This document shows, piece after piece, positions 1 to 10,447 of a stretch of DNA of 64,000 bases. The translations under genes and the position numbers were made by a program. Position 1 is the stretch's first letter, and every line of letters starts with the position of its first letter. Below the pieces are notes generated by a model. It searched no databases. It saw only the letters and a program-made list of their open reading frames with translations, and had not been told where the DNA came from. Origin of the DNA: Jaltomata sinuosa (lineage: Eukaryota > Streptophyta > Magnoliopsida > Solanales > Solanaceae); assembly GCA_003996215.1 (NCBI GenBank), contig QJPP01007215.1:1-64000 (forward strand). Direction: 5' to 3'.

Positions 1-1597
1 CTGTGGTTTTGGCTTCGGGCCTACTGGCACTGTTTTCTAAACCTTGCATGGCCCGGGGGGCCCGTTTTTGATGGAAATGATTTGGAAATGGTTGATTTCA
101 CTTGTGGAGATTTTGGGCAAGAAAGTAAAATTATGTTTAAAATCATCAGTTTTATGATTATCGCTAGACTCGGCAGGGCCGGGGTGCTAGTTGAGTTTTC
201 TTGTTACTTGAGATGATTTTTAGCCTCGGTCGGACCGAGCACCTGAGATGACTTTTTACTGTTTAGACCCGGCTACGCCCGGACACCCTTGGAGGGGTTT
301 TTGAGATATTTTCCTACTATTTTTAGTCCTGGACAGGGTCTTGGCATGCATATTCGAGACTGGGTCTCTATCTTGATATCGAGACTGGGTCTTTATCTTG
401 ATACATGTTCTGATACTGAGTTTTAGTATAGGGTCTGGGACCTCCATGGACCTTGCTATCCGGGCCAGGGGCTACGGGCTGCGTTTGCCGGAGGAGGGGT
501 ATACAGTGGAGTAGAGGTATACGGGCAGAGTCCTTCCATGGAACCTACCTGCTGGGCCGGATCGGCGCCGGAGGAGGTACATACAGAGATACCATGGCAC
601 TTAAGATCTTCATGCATCATATCATTCATTGTGTGAGGCTCCACCCTTGTTTGCTGTTTGCTGATTGTACGCTCCGGTAGTATGGGATGCCGGAGGGTTT
701 GTTTTCACTTGTTTGTGTTCCTCAGTTGTATGGGCGGCCGGGGGACTGTAGGTAGACTTTAGCTTTTTACTTATAGAATTGTTCTCTATTATGGATAAGT
801 ATGACATTGGTATGATTAGTTGAGTTTGATTCATGTCTCTGAGCATGCCTATTATTACTCTTTCTCTCTTCTTCTTACACTTGAGGTTACCGTTATACCG
901 TCCATTTCGTAAACTTATTTTGTATACACTGTTGTTGCAAGGACCCCAGGTGCGTTGTTCTTACTTTCACCTGTGTCTATGATGTGTATATTCTTCTTAC
1001 TGGCCTCATATGTGGTTCTGTTGATTTCCCTCTGGGCTAGTTCCTGTGTATCTTTCGTTGATTTCTGTGACTACTTGCTTCCATTCTGTCTATTACTACG
1101 CTTTTATCTTATATGTGCCCAGTCGGCCTATGATACCTACTGGGTACCTTATGCTTCGCATTTGGTGCTCACCCCTACCCCCTGCATCTTTGGGTGCAGA
1201 TCCTAGCGTGGGCTATCGCCATTAGACCGCTGTGATTCGTGCTTGGAGATCTGTTGAAGACTACTTCAGGCTGAGGGTGAGCTCTTGGTGATCGGAGCTT
1301 AGCTTTAGTTTATCTTTTGCTTCATGTACTCTATTACCATTCAGAGACATCTGTATATATAGTTTTGGTTTATTTGTACTCCATGTATGTAGTTTGGCTC
1401 TGTATTATGATACCAGGTCTTGGGGTTTGGTTTAGTTTCCGCATATGTATATATTTATATCCCTGTTATCTATTTTACTCGTCTTGTTCCCGTTTTGCTA
1501 GATAGTAGCCCATTACTAACTGTTGTGGGCTACGGGAATTGGTTCGCCTACTGGGGGGTTGTAGGCGTCATCATGACCGAGAAATCGGGTCGTGACA
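1..1597 (+). mobile_element. Tekay-type (chromovirus) LTR, 3' part, cut by window edge
   Basis: This is the downstream part of a long LTR that starts before the window. It ends in GGGTCGTGACA, the TG..CA-type 3' terminus of this family, directly before Copia-derived DNA. It matches the reverse complement of about 10448-12130 block by block: the start at position 1 pairs with the 12060-12130 stretch, and GACCGAGAAATCGGGTCGTG pairs with the stretch at 10451-10475. Its CpG sites are better kept than in that copy, so it is probably younger. Short ORFs inside are not genes. The internal region and other LTR lie outside the window, or this may be a solo LTR. Confidence 0.8.
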
Positions 1598-2685
1598 GAT
1601 TCTCTTGGTGAATATTTTTAAAAATATGAAACTAATGGTGAAGTGTTATAATAAATTAAAATTTATTGTACTAGAGGGGTACAATGATGCTAAGTGAATC
1701 ACAAAATTCATATGTGATTATGGTTTACCTTTGGTGGGGTGTAATAATATGAAATTAGTCAAATAGACCATTAATTTGACTTTGTAGTTTGGTGTTGGAT
1801 GATAATGAGTCTAAGATAATTCTTAGCGTTCAGGTTGAAATAAAACCTAATGGGTCTATATAAATTGTGATTGCCAAGCAGCATTAGCCGTAGTGAAAAA
1901 ATAATAATTTATCAATGGCAAAACATATATAAGTGTGCGAAATATAATGTGGTAAAGTAGCTACTATGAGATGGAATTATTTCCATATATTTTTGTGAAG
2001 TCAGAAGTGAATTTGGCCAATTCACTGACTAAACCTTTAGGAAAAATATTTATAAATGAAGTTTCAATAGGAATGTGACTTTTGTTAAGTTGTATATCAA
2101 ACATGATGGTAACCCAACCTATGTGATTGGAGATACCATGAATTAGGTTCATATGGGTAATAACAAGTCATTGTTTGATCTTGTGCACTTTAAAACTTGT
2201 CCCTTCTATGATCTATTATGGTGTGCATATAGTGCAAATCTGCAAGGAAAGTGAGGTTGAGTTGTGAACTCTCAATTCATTACAGTATCCTTTATAGGTG
2301 GTGTATTGCTCTGCAGAATACACTTGATGGGTGGACCTATATGAGTGTGAAGTGGTGCCGCTTATATGAAATTGTGACAGATTTCTAGAGCACTCATGAA
2401 TATCAGGACACGCGCAGGGCATCTTAGCGTAAAACCGTTATAACGACAAAGATTGTGCAAGTATAATGTGATAGAATAAGACCATGAGCTTACAAAAGAA
2501 TTCTTGGTTTATAGAAGTTCTAAACTTCACCAACTATTTTGAAAGTTTAATCTTATTTTATCTAGGTCTGGTTCATAGTCTAGAGACACCAAATTCGACG
2601 CATTGTACTTATAAGTAAAAACCCAGCAAAATTTCTTATATCGTTCTACTTCTAATTATTATTATTTCTGAGATATATGGCAGAT
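1598..2685 (+). pseudogene. Copia element 3' end: RNase H tail and 3' untranslated region
   Basis: Around 1915-2080 the plus strand reads, with one frameshift and stops, like the last part of a Copia RNase H domain: an NGKTYISVR stretch, then DGIISIYFVKSEVNLANSL, then TKPLGK. The usual family ending is close to V-K-S-x-x-N-L-A-D-P-L-T-K, so the final catalytic Asp position reads Asn here. After it lie about 600 bases of non-coding DNA leading to the LTR. Integrase and RT are absent because the Tekay LTR at 1-1597 interrupts the element. Class assignment is by motif recognition. Confidence 0.65.
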
Positions 2686-3226
2686 TGTTGAAAAAATAAT
2701 AATGTTGATATCTCAATAATAATAATAATAATCTTTGAAAAATTCAATATTTAAATAGCCTTAATGGCTTTCATTGAGGAAAGAATTATTAATTATCATA
2801 CATTGATTTTTCCTTCTTTAATAGTCATTATTTATTATTATTTCTAATTCCATTCCTCCCATATCTTGTTTGACCAAATATTACTACCCTTTATTGTCTT
2901 AATTCTTCCTATTTATTGTCATCAATTTTATGATCGTTAGACAATTAATCCATCTCATAAGATGGTGTTTTCCTCACCTATAAATACTTTCTTGGTCTTT
3001 TTCTTTAGTGAAAAAGATAGAAGAATACATAAATTTAATCTCCTCTTTCTTGTTGGGTTTTCTACCAATTCTAAAGTCTTTGTTAGATTCTGGCTCCTAG
3101 TTTAATACTAGAAGAGCTTTTTGAATTCTAGAGGATACACCTTAACTGGTGAAATATCCTTAAGGATAGTGCCATAGGCACGCCTCAAGCTAGTGAAGTT
3201 TCCGTGATTCTCAATATTTTCCAACA
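2686..3226 (+). repeat. Copia 3' LTR (541 bp)
   Basis: The segment starts TGTTGAAAAA and ends TTTTCCAACA, so it has the 5-bp inverted ends TGTTG/CAACA typical of Copia LTRs. A TATA box (CTATAAATA, 2978-2986) lies about 295 bases in, and AT-rich microsatellite-like AAT repeats occur near 2705-2735. It follows the RNase H tail at the distance expected for a 3' LTR. No target duplication can be tested, because the 5' end of the element is missing. Confidence 0.75.
2978..2986 (+). promoter_or_regulatory. TATA box of Copia LTR
   Basis: CTATAAATA lies within the Copia LTR, where the U3/R boundary would be expected about 25-30 bases downstream. Confidence 0.55.
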
Positions 3227-3687
3227 GTTTGTACCTTTACTTTATCCCTTACCAGAACTTATTATTATACTGTTTGAGTGTGTCCTGTGTAAGTTTACTG
3301 TTTAGATAACTATATATCACGACCCAGACCATCGTGAGTGGCACCCACCCAACCCTTGGATTAGTGAACCAATAGAGTTCATCCCTTTGCCTAGACTAAC
3401 AGCCTAAAACAAGCAAACAGAAGTAAACTAACAATTAAATAAGTAATGAACTATAGCATTAATATCATCCTGCAGAAAATCCCCCTAGAAACTGAAAGTC
3501 GCAGTACCAAACATTACTGCCAATATCTAGAGTACTGGGATGCAACCCTAAAAAGAAATACGGAAGTAGTTTTAACTGGAAACAAGTGGGCTGAAATTCT
3601 AGAGATAAGTCCAAGGTAGCTTGATCAAGCAGCTCACCCTTGAAGCCAGAAATCGCCAGTGCTATAGATGAGGTCGCGTCTCAGCCG

Positions 3688-3759
3688 CTAGAAGATTTCC
3701 TGTACTCACCAAAAGAAAAGCAACTAGAAGATTTCCTGTACTCACCAAAAGAAAAGCAA
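3688..3759. repeat. Exact 36-bp tandem duplication inside the solo LTR
   Basis: Units 3688-3723 and 3724-3759 are identical 36-mers beginning CTAGAAGATTTCCTG. The identity suggests a duplication younger than the surrounding decay. Confidence 0.95.
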
Positions 3760-4205
3760 GTGAAGTATCAGTACACCACCACTGTGTACTGGTAGGATCA
3801 TCAGCCAGTTTTCAAATAAACAGTGTATAAACAGTACGACAATATCAAGTAAAAGATATAGAAGACATGCAACAATATCAACAAACACACCTAGACTACA
3901 AGTCTCTACTTAGCTTGTTCTCACATGAATTCCACCACCTGTACTCTAAGCCTCAACCATATACCAATAACTATACCTTTCCGTCTAGCCCGGACTCACC
4001 CTAGAATCCCCTCTAGACAACACAAAATGTTAATTAACAACTCGGCCTAAATCAAGACCAACACAACAGTTATACAGAAATTCTCGGTTGCTCAAGGGCC
4101 ACTAAACAAATAACACATTTCAATAAGCAGCCCGGTCCACTCACAGAACCAATATCAGTCAATGCAACACAACAATAAAAGTACAATGATGCAACAAAAG
4201 TAAAT

Positions 4206-4312
4206 CCATACCAGGCGTGGTACCCGAGCCAACCATTAGTATTTCTGTACCAGGCTTGGTACCTGAGCCAACCATTTGTTATACCCATACCAGGCGTGGT
4301 ACTCGATCCAAC
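4206..4312. repeat. Degenerate tandem repeat (about 50 bp, three units) in the solo LTR
   Basis: The word ACCAGGCGTGGTACCCGAG, or a close variant, recurs three times, each followed by CCAACC, with spacers of similar length. The unit contains a GTACC/GGTAC palindrome-like core. This is LTR-internal structure and not a CRISPR array. Confidence 0.8.
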
Positions 4313-5049
4313 CGAATGTCAACAACCCACAATAAAATAGATGATCAAACAACTTGTAAACCAACAAGCAAACACCATTCAAATCATAGACTGTAAAGCA
4401 GGAACCTTAGACATTCTACACAACTTCCCTAAGCAATGTAATTCATACAAACACTTATATATGAGTACAAGAATATACAACATTCATAGAAATCGTAAGC
4501 CATCACCTACCTCAAAATGATCCAAGCTCTATTCAACCCGAGCTTTCCCGTGTTTCGGATTCCTTTCTCGTTCTTGATCTAAAATAACACACAAGTACAT
4601 ACAATTAAAACACAAGGCCTGCACAATACCCGAATTACACCAAATCCCCAAACCCCAGGCCACCCATGATCATCCCACCCTTTTCTCAGGCTTTTCCACC
4701 GTTAATTCACCTACTTCTATTATTTTTTTACGGATAAAAATAGAGAATTTAACAATCTATGATCATAATAACATACTTTTAACAACGCCCAAGAACATTC
4801 ATGCTTGGAATTTTCTTTCTTCCCCGGATTCCACCATTCCTAGGTTAACTCAACCTTTTCCCAAGTTCCCTCCTAGCAATTCTACCATATAGGAAATGTA
4901 GTAAAAAGGTTGGGGAGTAGAAACCTTACCTTCGGGAAGAAATTCAAAGGAAAAAGGCGGAAAATCACCTGGAATCGCCTAGCCCTTCTCCCAATATGAA
5001 GTTGTGAAACTGAATATTTTTGGGGAATGTTTCTGCATTAATATCCCAT

Positions 5050-5165
5050 CTGCCTGCTATAGCAGTCCCCGCTCCACTATAGAGGTCCCGCTATAGCGGA
5101 TGACTTCCGCTATAACGGTCTTAAGCGGTGTTGACCACCTTGATCACCGCTATAGCAGAGGTTGC
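5050..5165 (-). repeat. Palindromic-word block (CTATAGCGG) in U3 of the solo LTR
   Basis: The words CTATAGCGG, CGCTATAGCG and CTATAGCAG occur repeatedly in both directions over about 110 bases. In LTR orientation the block lies in the first quarter of the LTR (U3), comparable in position to the word blocks seen in the other LTR families here. Confidence 0.75.
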
Positions 5166-5542
5166 TACCACGGATGTTTGCACTCGTCATGGACAAAATG
5201 TCCGAAACTTTCCCAGTTTTGGCCATTTTACAACACACTTGCTTTTCTCGACGACTCGAAACAACCCATTCACATCAAACGCGATTCCGGAAGTTCTACT
5301 TACCCAAATTCGATTTCAAAAAGTCTCCCGAACTCCTTTATGTCTTGGATACGCGAAACACTAGATTAACACAAGACATATAAACCAATCCTTACCCGAA
5401 TTTTCCTAAACTCCACCTCGCTCCAAACTCGGCCGAGGCTAGCCTAGCCTAGAATTTCAAACTCTCAAACTCGAAGTTTTCTAACTCTAAAACTTGGCAC
5501 GATTGGACTAACCGTAATGACGGACCCGATCATTACACTATA

Positions 5543-6779
5543 GGATATATTGCTACTCTGGAGGATAATATCATATTCAGTTATTCAATGTCTTGTCAGC
5601 ATTTTATTTACATTAGAAAGTATGGCTTTCCCGGAATGACTAATCAGAGAATATATGTATTACAATGATTCAGAGGTTGGGATAAGGTTTCTGAAAATTT
5701 CTGGTTAAGACCCCTTTACATTAGAGAGTATGTCTTGTTTTCAGAACTTATGAGTAATCTTTGGGTAGCGACGAGCAAGTCCATTTTTAAGTATGTTGTA
5801 TGGATTTGAAAGGATTGGTTAATTAGAGAAAGCCAAACTTGCTTTAAATTTAAAGCTCTTGATTGCCGATTGTTCTTAGTCTTAAAGTGTACACCAAGTA
5901 TTGTAGTATGCATTAATAATTTGTGGTATGAGATGATGTCATACTTTGCATACTCGCATAATGCTTTTTTGAAATGACAAGTTATATCTTCTTCATTTTG
6001 CTTTTGTGATATGGAAGAAATGATCTTTATCTACTTTGGTATCTTTTTACCTACTAGTATGTGATCAATAAATTCCTATTGTACCTTTAGCATAGTTTTG
6101 AGGAATGATTTGTATTACTTATCAAACAACTGGTATAGGTGTACAACATAATCATGAGAGACTGTGAAGTTCAAGCTTTATTATCTATCTATTTATCCAA
6201 AATGCATACAAATAGTTATTGTATTATTTCAACTATTATTTTCATTCACCAGCCAAGTTAGATTGAAAGAATTATCAGTGATGATGTATGCAGGTTGCAA
6301 GATCCATCTAATCTAGGGATTTGGAAGTATCACCTCCTCTACTTACATCATTAGTTCTAAAGGAGAAACATGTTTCATTATGCTTCAAGTAGGACGAGCA
6401 CCAAAGTAAAAGCTACATTTCATATCTAGGAAACTTCCACTTCACTTTGGTAATATGCAGATGAAACTTGGATCATTCTTAACTATTGTTCTATCTCGAT
6501 ATCTTCACACTGAAGCAAAGGCTAAAGAATTGTAGTCTTTACAGTTTATTTCTAGAACACACTTTGTAGCAATTTGGTTTATTAAATGATGTAGTATATT
6601 AAATGTATTTGTTTTCGAAGTTCATTAAATGTATATATTTGAGAAATATTTTATTATTTATTAATTAACGTAAGTTTGAGATCTTCATACTACAATAGTA
6701 ATATCAAAATATATGATAATATAGTTTTGATAATAATAGTGTTTATGAGATATATGCAAGAAATGTTATTTTATTGAAC
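5543..6779. other. Unclassified AT-rich DNA, no gene recognised
   Basis: This 1.2-kb stretch lies between the solo LTR and the repeat block at 6780. It is AT-rich, has no ORF above about 65 codons, and shows no LTR ends, primer site or protein domain I recognise. It could be the body of the DNA transposon whose subterminal repeats follow, or leftover unique DNA. Confidence 0.4.
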
Positions 6780-7142
6780 CATAAATTTGTAGCTTATATA
6801 GCATCTAAGGAAACGCTTTACAAGTGTTGTCATAGAGGAGGGTAAAAATGCTATGCTTCAAAAGTGTGGACAATAAGGAAGAAACGGTCACGCTTGAAAA
6901 TATTATTGTATGAAATAAAAGTGTTGCTAATGAGATGCTACAAAGCGTGGGCTTTGTACCTCATCGGCCACGCTTTTTAAGCGTAGATGCTATGTCATCA
7001 CTTGAAAAGCATGACCTAAAGTCAAAGGTTACGCCTCTTTAGGCCACCCCTGAAAAAGTATTGCCTAAAGTCAAAAACCGTAGCCTTTGATCAAAGGCCA
7101 CACTTTTTATTAGTTTAGGCCACACTTTACAGGAGTGGATAA
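6780..7142. repeat. AAAGCGTGGCC-type repeat block, possible DNA-transposon subterminal repeats
   Basis: Variants of GGCCACGCTTTTT and AAAGCGTGG, plus CCTAAAGTCAAAG, recur in both orientations across about 300 bases (for example 6885, 6940, 6965, 7015, 7060, 7105, 7120). Dense, bidirectional short repeats of this kind are typical of subterminal regions of CACTA (En/Spm) transposons. I cannot see a clear terminal inverted repeat or a 3-bp target duplication, so the class is uncertain. The block cuts the 3' side of the Tekay gag that starts at 7143. Confidence 0.45.
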
Positions 7143-8313
7143 AAGTGTAAAATTTTTTACTGGTACCATCACAACACTCCCCCAGATGGGATCTACTCCA
7201 CTTGGTATAAGTGGGTATGAACATCTCACTATCCCACATTACCCTGAGACTGAGAACGTTGAGCTCTAGAGTTTTGTGTTCCCTGAAATTTCTGGTCATT
7301 CCTGATCCTGTGTGCAGGTGCATTAGCTGATAATGGCACAGGTCCAGACGACCTCCCTCAAAAGAAAGACCTACTCCTATTCCCATTTCTCTAGTGACTA
7401 GTCTCATGACCGGCTGACTTGGCCCTCATACTCTGGTGATCTTCCCTATCCTTTTTCTTTTCTTCCTCAACCTGTTGAGCATAAACCATAAGTCTAGATA
7501 TATCTATGTCTTTAATAAAAAAAATCTCCCTTGTAGTATTTCTTCACATGCCTAGAAACTTCAGACACAAACTTCCTCATTCATGCCCTCATAGAGGACA
7601 CCATCTCAGGAATATATCTGGATAACTAAGTAAACTTGAGACCGTACTCCCTCACACTCATAGTACCCTGCTTGAGGTTCAAAAATACATCCTCTTTGGA
7701 CTCTCTCAACTCTTGAGGAAATAAATGGTCAATGAAAGCATCCATGAAGTTATCCCAAACTGTAGGAGTTGTATCTTCAGTATGAGTCAACTCTGACTGG
7801 TCATACTAAATGTTAGCTATGTCCTTCAATTGGTAGGAGGCAAGTTCAACTCCCACTGTCTCAGTAGCATGCATCACTCTTAAAATCTTCTAGACTTTAT
7901 CAATAAAGTTTTGAGTGGTCCTCTTCAGCCTTGGACCCTGTGAAGATCGGTGGGTTCATTTGGAGGAACCCATGGATCCTCAAAATGTATGACAAATCAT
8001 GCAAATTGGAACTAGCAGGGTCTCTGCCCTAACTGCTAGACTGGGCTGCTATAAGCTATGTGAGCATCTGAATAGCTCCCCTAAACTCAACATAAAAAGT
8101 AGCAGTGTTGGGAAGCTGAGGTGCAGATGTCACAGGAACTCTTACTGAGCTAGTTGGCATAGGTGGAGCTCCAACTTTTGAATTTTGGTCAGATGAGCAA
8201 CCTTTGTTCCTAGGTTGCATCCTGGAAGGTGGAGGCATATAGTCTGCATTTGCTCCTATAGGAACTTCATCACTAGTAGCAGTTCTCTAACTAGCGGTAC
8301 TTTTTGGAGGCAT
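7143..8313 (-). pseudogene. gag: Tekay/Del-type gag of element E, decayed and truncated
   Basis: The start codon at 8313-8311 opens MPPKSTAS followed by a stop, in the place where Tekay gags begin with MPP. Downstream, with stops and frame changes, I can read typical gag capsid stretches: EFRGAIQMLT (about 8070), PPIFTGS (about 7945), ESKEDVFLNLKQGTMSVREY (about 7690) and LSRYIPEMVSSMRA (about 7610). The zinc knuckle and all of pol are missing, because the sequence breaks at about 7142 into the AAAGCGTGGCC block. A primer site and LTR lie directly upstream on the same strand, so this is the 5' end of an element in minus orientation. Confidence 0.8.
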
Positions 8314-8510
8314 AATATGAAATCATGAACGCAAGAATTATGAGAAAATTCATAGAGTTAGACTTTACAGTACAAACTAGAGTATGAAATAAGGGTGGTA
8401 ATTCCTAACATCCTATAGCTTCCCCGTTATAAGTGTGGCATGCTTCACACCCATAAGAATGACTCTACTAGATGTGGCTTCATATACATCCTAAGACTCT
8501 TGAACCTAGT

Positions 8511-8526
8511 GCTTTGATACTAAGTT
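8511..8526 (-). promoter_or_regulatory. Primer binding site of element E (tRNA-iMet type, decayed)
   Basis: On the minus strand, immediately after the LTR end TGACA, the sequence reads AACTTAGTATCAAAGC. This is close to the initiator-Met primer site TGGTATCAGAGC, with changes. The same arrangement occurs after the 5' LTR of element G (51109-51121). Confidence 0.65.
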
Positions 8527-10447
8527 TGTCATGCCCCAAAACTACACCTTTGGTGTGGCCAACTACTAAAACCTTTATTAGCCTGATCAGACACTTGGCA
8601 TGGCTTACTACTTAAAACATAGTGCTTAAATAATTTGTGAAGCTCGAGTAGACACTTGTCATAGATTACTACTGAAAAAATAGTAATTAACCAACTTGAG
8701 AATGATTTAAAGTAAAGGAGCCTAGCTAACATTGAAACAAAAATCAAATATCTTTATAAAATCTCAATGCATAAGTAACTAAAAATACTTCAAATATCTA
8801 ACACTTTACTAACTTGTCTAATGAAGCCTCTGACATAAAGAATAGAAATAGTCTACTAGGACAAGGCCCTTGGCTACCTTAGTACTCTAAGGCTGACTAG
8901 TGACACTAATCAAGACTAACTGGAGCCCTCTAAAAGCAAAGAGGCCTCACCAAAGCTGAGGATGAGATATGTGCCTACTGTCGAGCATGTGTATCTGAAT
9001 CTCCATCATGAAATGATGCATTGCCAAATGACGTTGGTACATGAAATGTATGGTATTTGATAAAGTTTAGTAGAAACAAGGTTAATATAACTGATCAACT
9101 GAAGTACAATTCCGAATATGAGTACAATAGGAAGAGTAACTGAAGTATGAAATATCTGCAGTGAGCAAAACATAATTATGCAACTAAACGATAAAACACC
9201 TTATAAAACTGAAGGCTATATGTCAATAGAAATAAAAAAATAACTTTAGTTTCACTTGGGGAGTTTCTCTTAACCAAGAAACACCATATGAGCGCATGAT
9301 GCTACAACATATTACTCATATTGGAAGAGCCATCCTATTCCTTATCAGTGTATAGAATGAACGTAACTTATAAATCCAAACTGAGCCTCTTTTAGGCTAA
9401 AGAGACGTCGCTCGACTTGCGAAATGTTCCTATCCTATGCTGGCAACGTAATTTTATGGCTTGGGTTACTTTAACCCTTAATCGTCTCGGCACTAAATAG
9501 TCCTCCCAAAATAATATATATGCTCATAGCTATCATATTCCATTTTAAGGGAAAAAACTTAAAATAACCTTACTTTGAGTCTTTACTCAATGCTTAGCTT
9601 CTTTAACTAAACTTTCTTGTGAGACTTGGCCAAGAAAATCCTCATCTTTCTTAATAGCTTAACTTTCTAAAACACTAGAACTTTGTTTCTATTTGAAATC
9701 ATGGTCTGAAAGCTTAAAACATTTGACTTGAAACCTTGCATGAAATACAAGCATTGAACTTTAAAACACATTCTATGTAAACAAAATATATAACAACAAC
9801 ATCATAAAACGTGCTTTTAAGGATCATAAAATAACTCATGAGATCCATAGAATAGGAATATGCAATGAACCACGGAATCCAATGAATAGAGAAACACAAT
9901 AACATAGTATTCAGTGTAATTTCAAGATACATGGTATTCAAATGGAGATACTTTGGGTCAGAAGCTTAACTTTAATATTTTAAAAGCTTAGCTTCTTAGA
10001 TAATAGGGTGTGAGGAAGAATGGGTCTCCCTTTCTATGGTAGCCTTATATACTTGAAATAGAGAATCTACTGAGAAACCTTTCTTGGAGAGACGTAAGCT
10101 TTGCTTGGAGTGACTTCTAACTTTGAACTTCAGAGAGAGGAGTTGAGAGAACTTCTACGATAAAATATTCTAAGAAGTAGATGCTTATGAGGGATTAATA
10201 ATCATGTTATGGGGTTTGGAGGGTAGTAAAGGACTTAATTTCCCTTAATTAGACAAATATTTGGGAAAATTTCCCATATGGAAAGGCTTAGACGTGGCAT
10301 GGAGGCCATAGAGCCAACCTCATACTGTACCACAAAGGCCATAACGCTAATCTAAGGGCACGACTCATCTTTCATGGTGCATGTGGTCTGATATGCAATC
10401 ATTTAGAATTTTTCATATAGGTGCAGTGCAAAAACCAACGCAGGCAC
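8527..10447 (-). mobile_element. 5' LTR of Tekay-type element E, truncated
   Basis: In minus orientation the LTR ends GGGGCATGACA at 8527, next to the primer site. Blocks of it match the LTRs of element G and the solo LTR at 26286-28646, such as the GGGAG..TTAG stretch near 9490-9510. Its 5' portion is cut at 10447, where the LTR of element D begins with its own terminus TGCCATAACCC. That implies D inserted into, or rearranged with, E. Nothing else is coded here; ORFs at 8529-8747 and 9714-9941 are chance. Confidence 0.65.

Larger units (their letters stand above)
3310..5542 (-). mobile_element. Solo LTR of a Ty3/gypsy (chromovirus-type) element with target duplication
   Basis: Read on the minus strand, the LTR (3315-5537, 2223 bp) starts TGTAATGATCGGGTCC and ends GGTCTGGGTCGTGATA, a CA end decayed to TA. 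The 5-bp sequence CTATA flanks it on both sides (3310-3314 and 5538-5542), which marks a complete insertion that later lost its internal region and one LTR by LTR-LTR recombination. No coding domain lies inside; the overlapping 70-90-codon ORFs near 5100-5380 fall in repeat-word-rich U3/R sequence. The short strip 3227-3309 to its left shows nothing I recognise. Confidence 0.88.

Noticed and set aside
4206..4312. Regularly spaced repeat resembling a CRISPR array
   Set aside because: Three degenerate units inside a plant LTR; spacers also resemble each other, and the host is a plant.
5100..5383. Three overlapping ORFs of 73-89 codons on the plus strand
   Set aside because: All lie within the solo LTR (minus orientation), in its word block and adjacent sequence.
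5543..6779. Possible host gene exon or 3' end in the only stretch without retrotransposon marks
   Set aside because: No ORF, splice pattern or protein similarity that I can support; left as unclassified.
7039..7407. 122-codon minus-strand ORF
   Set aside because: Runs across the junction between the broken Tekay gag and the AAAGCGTGGCC block, out of the gag frame for most of its length.
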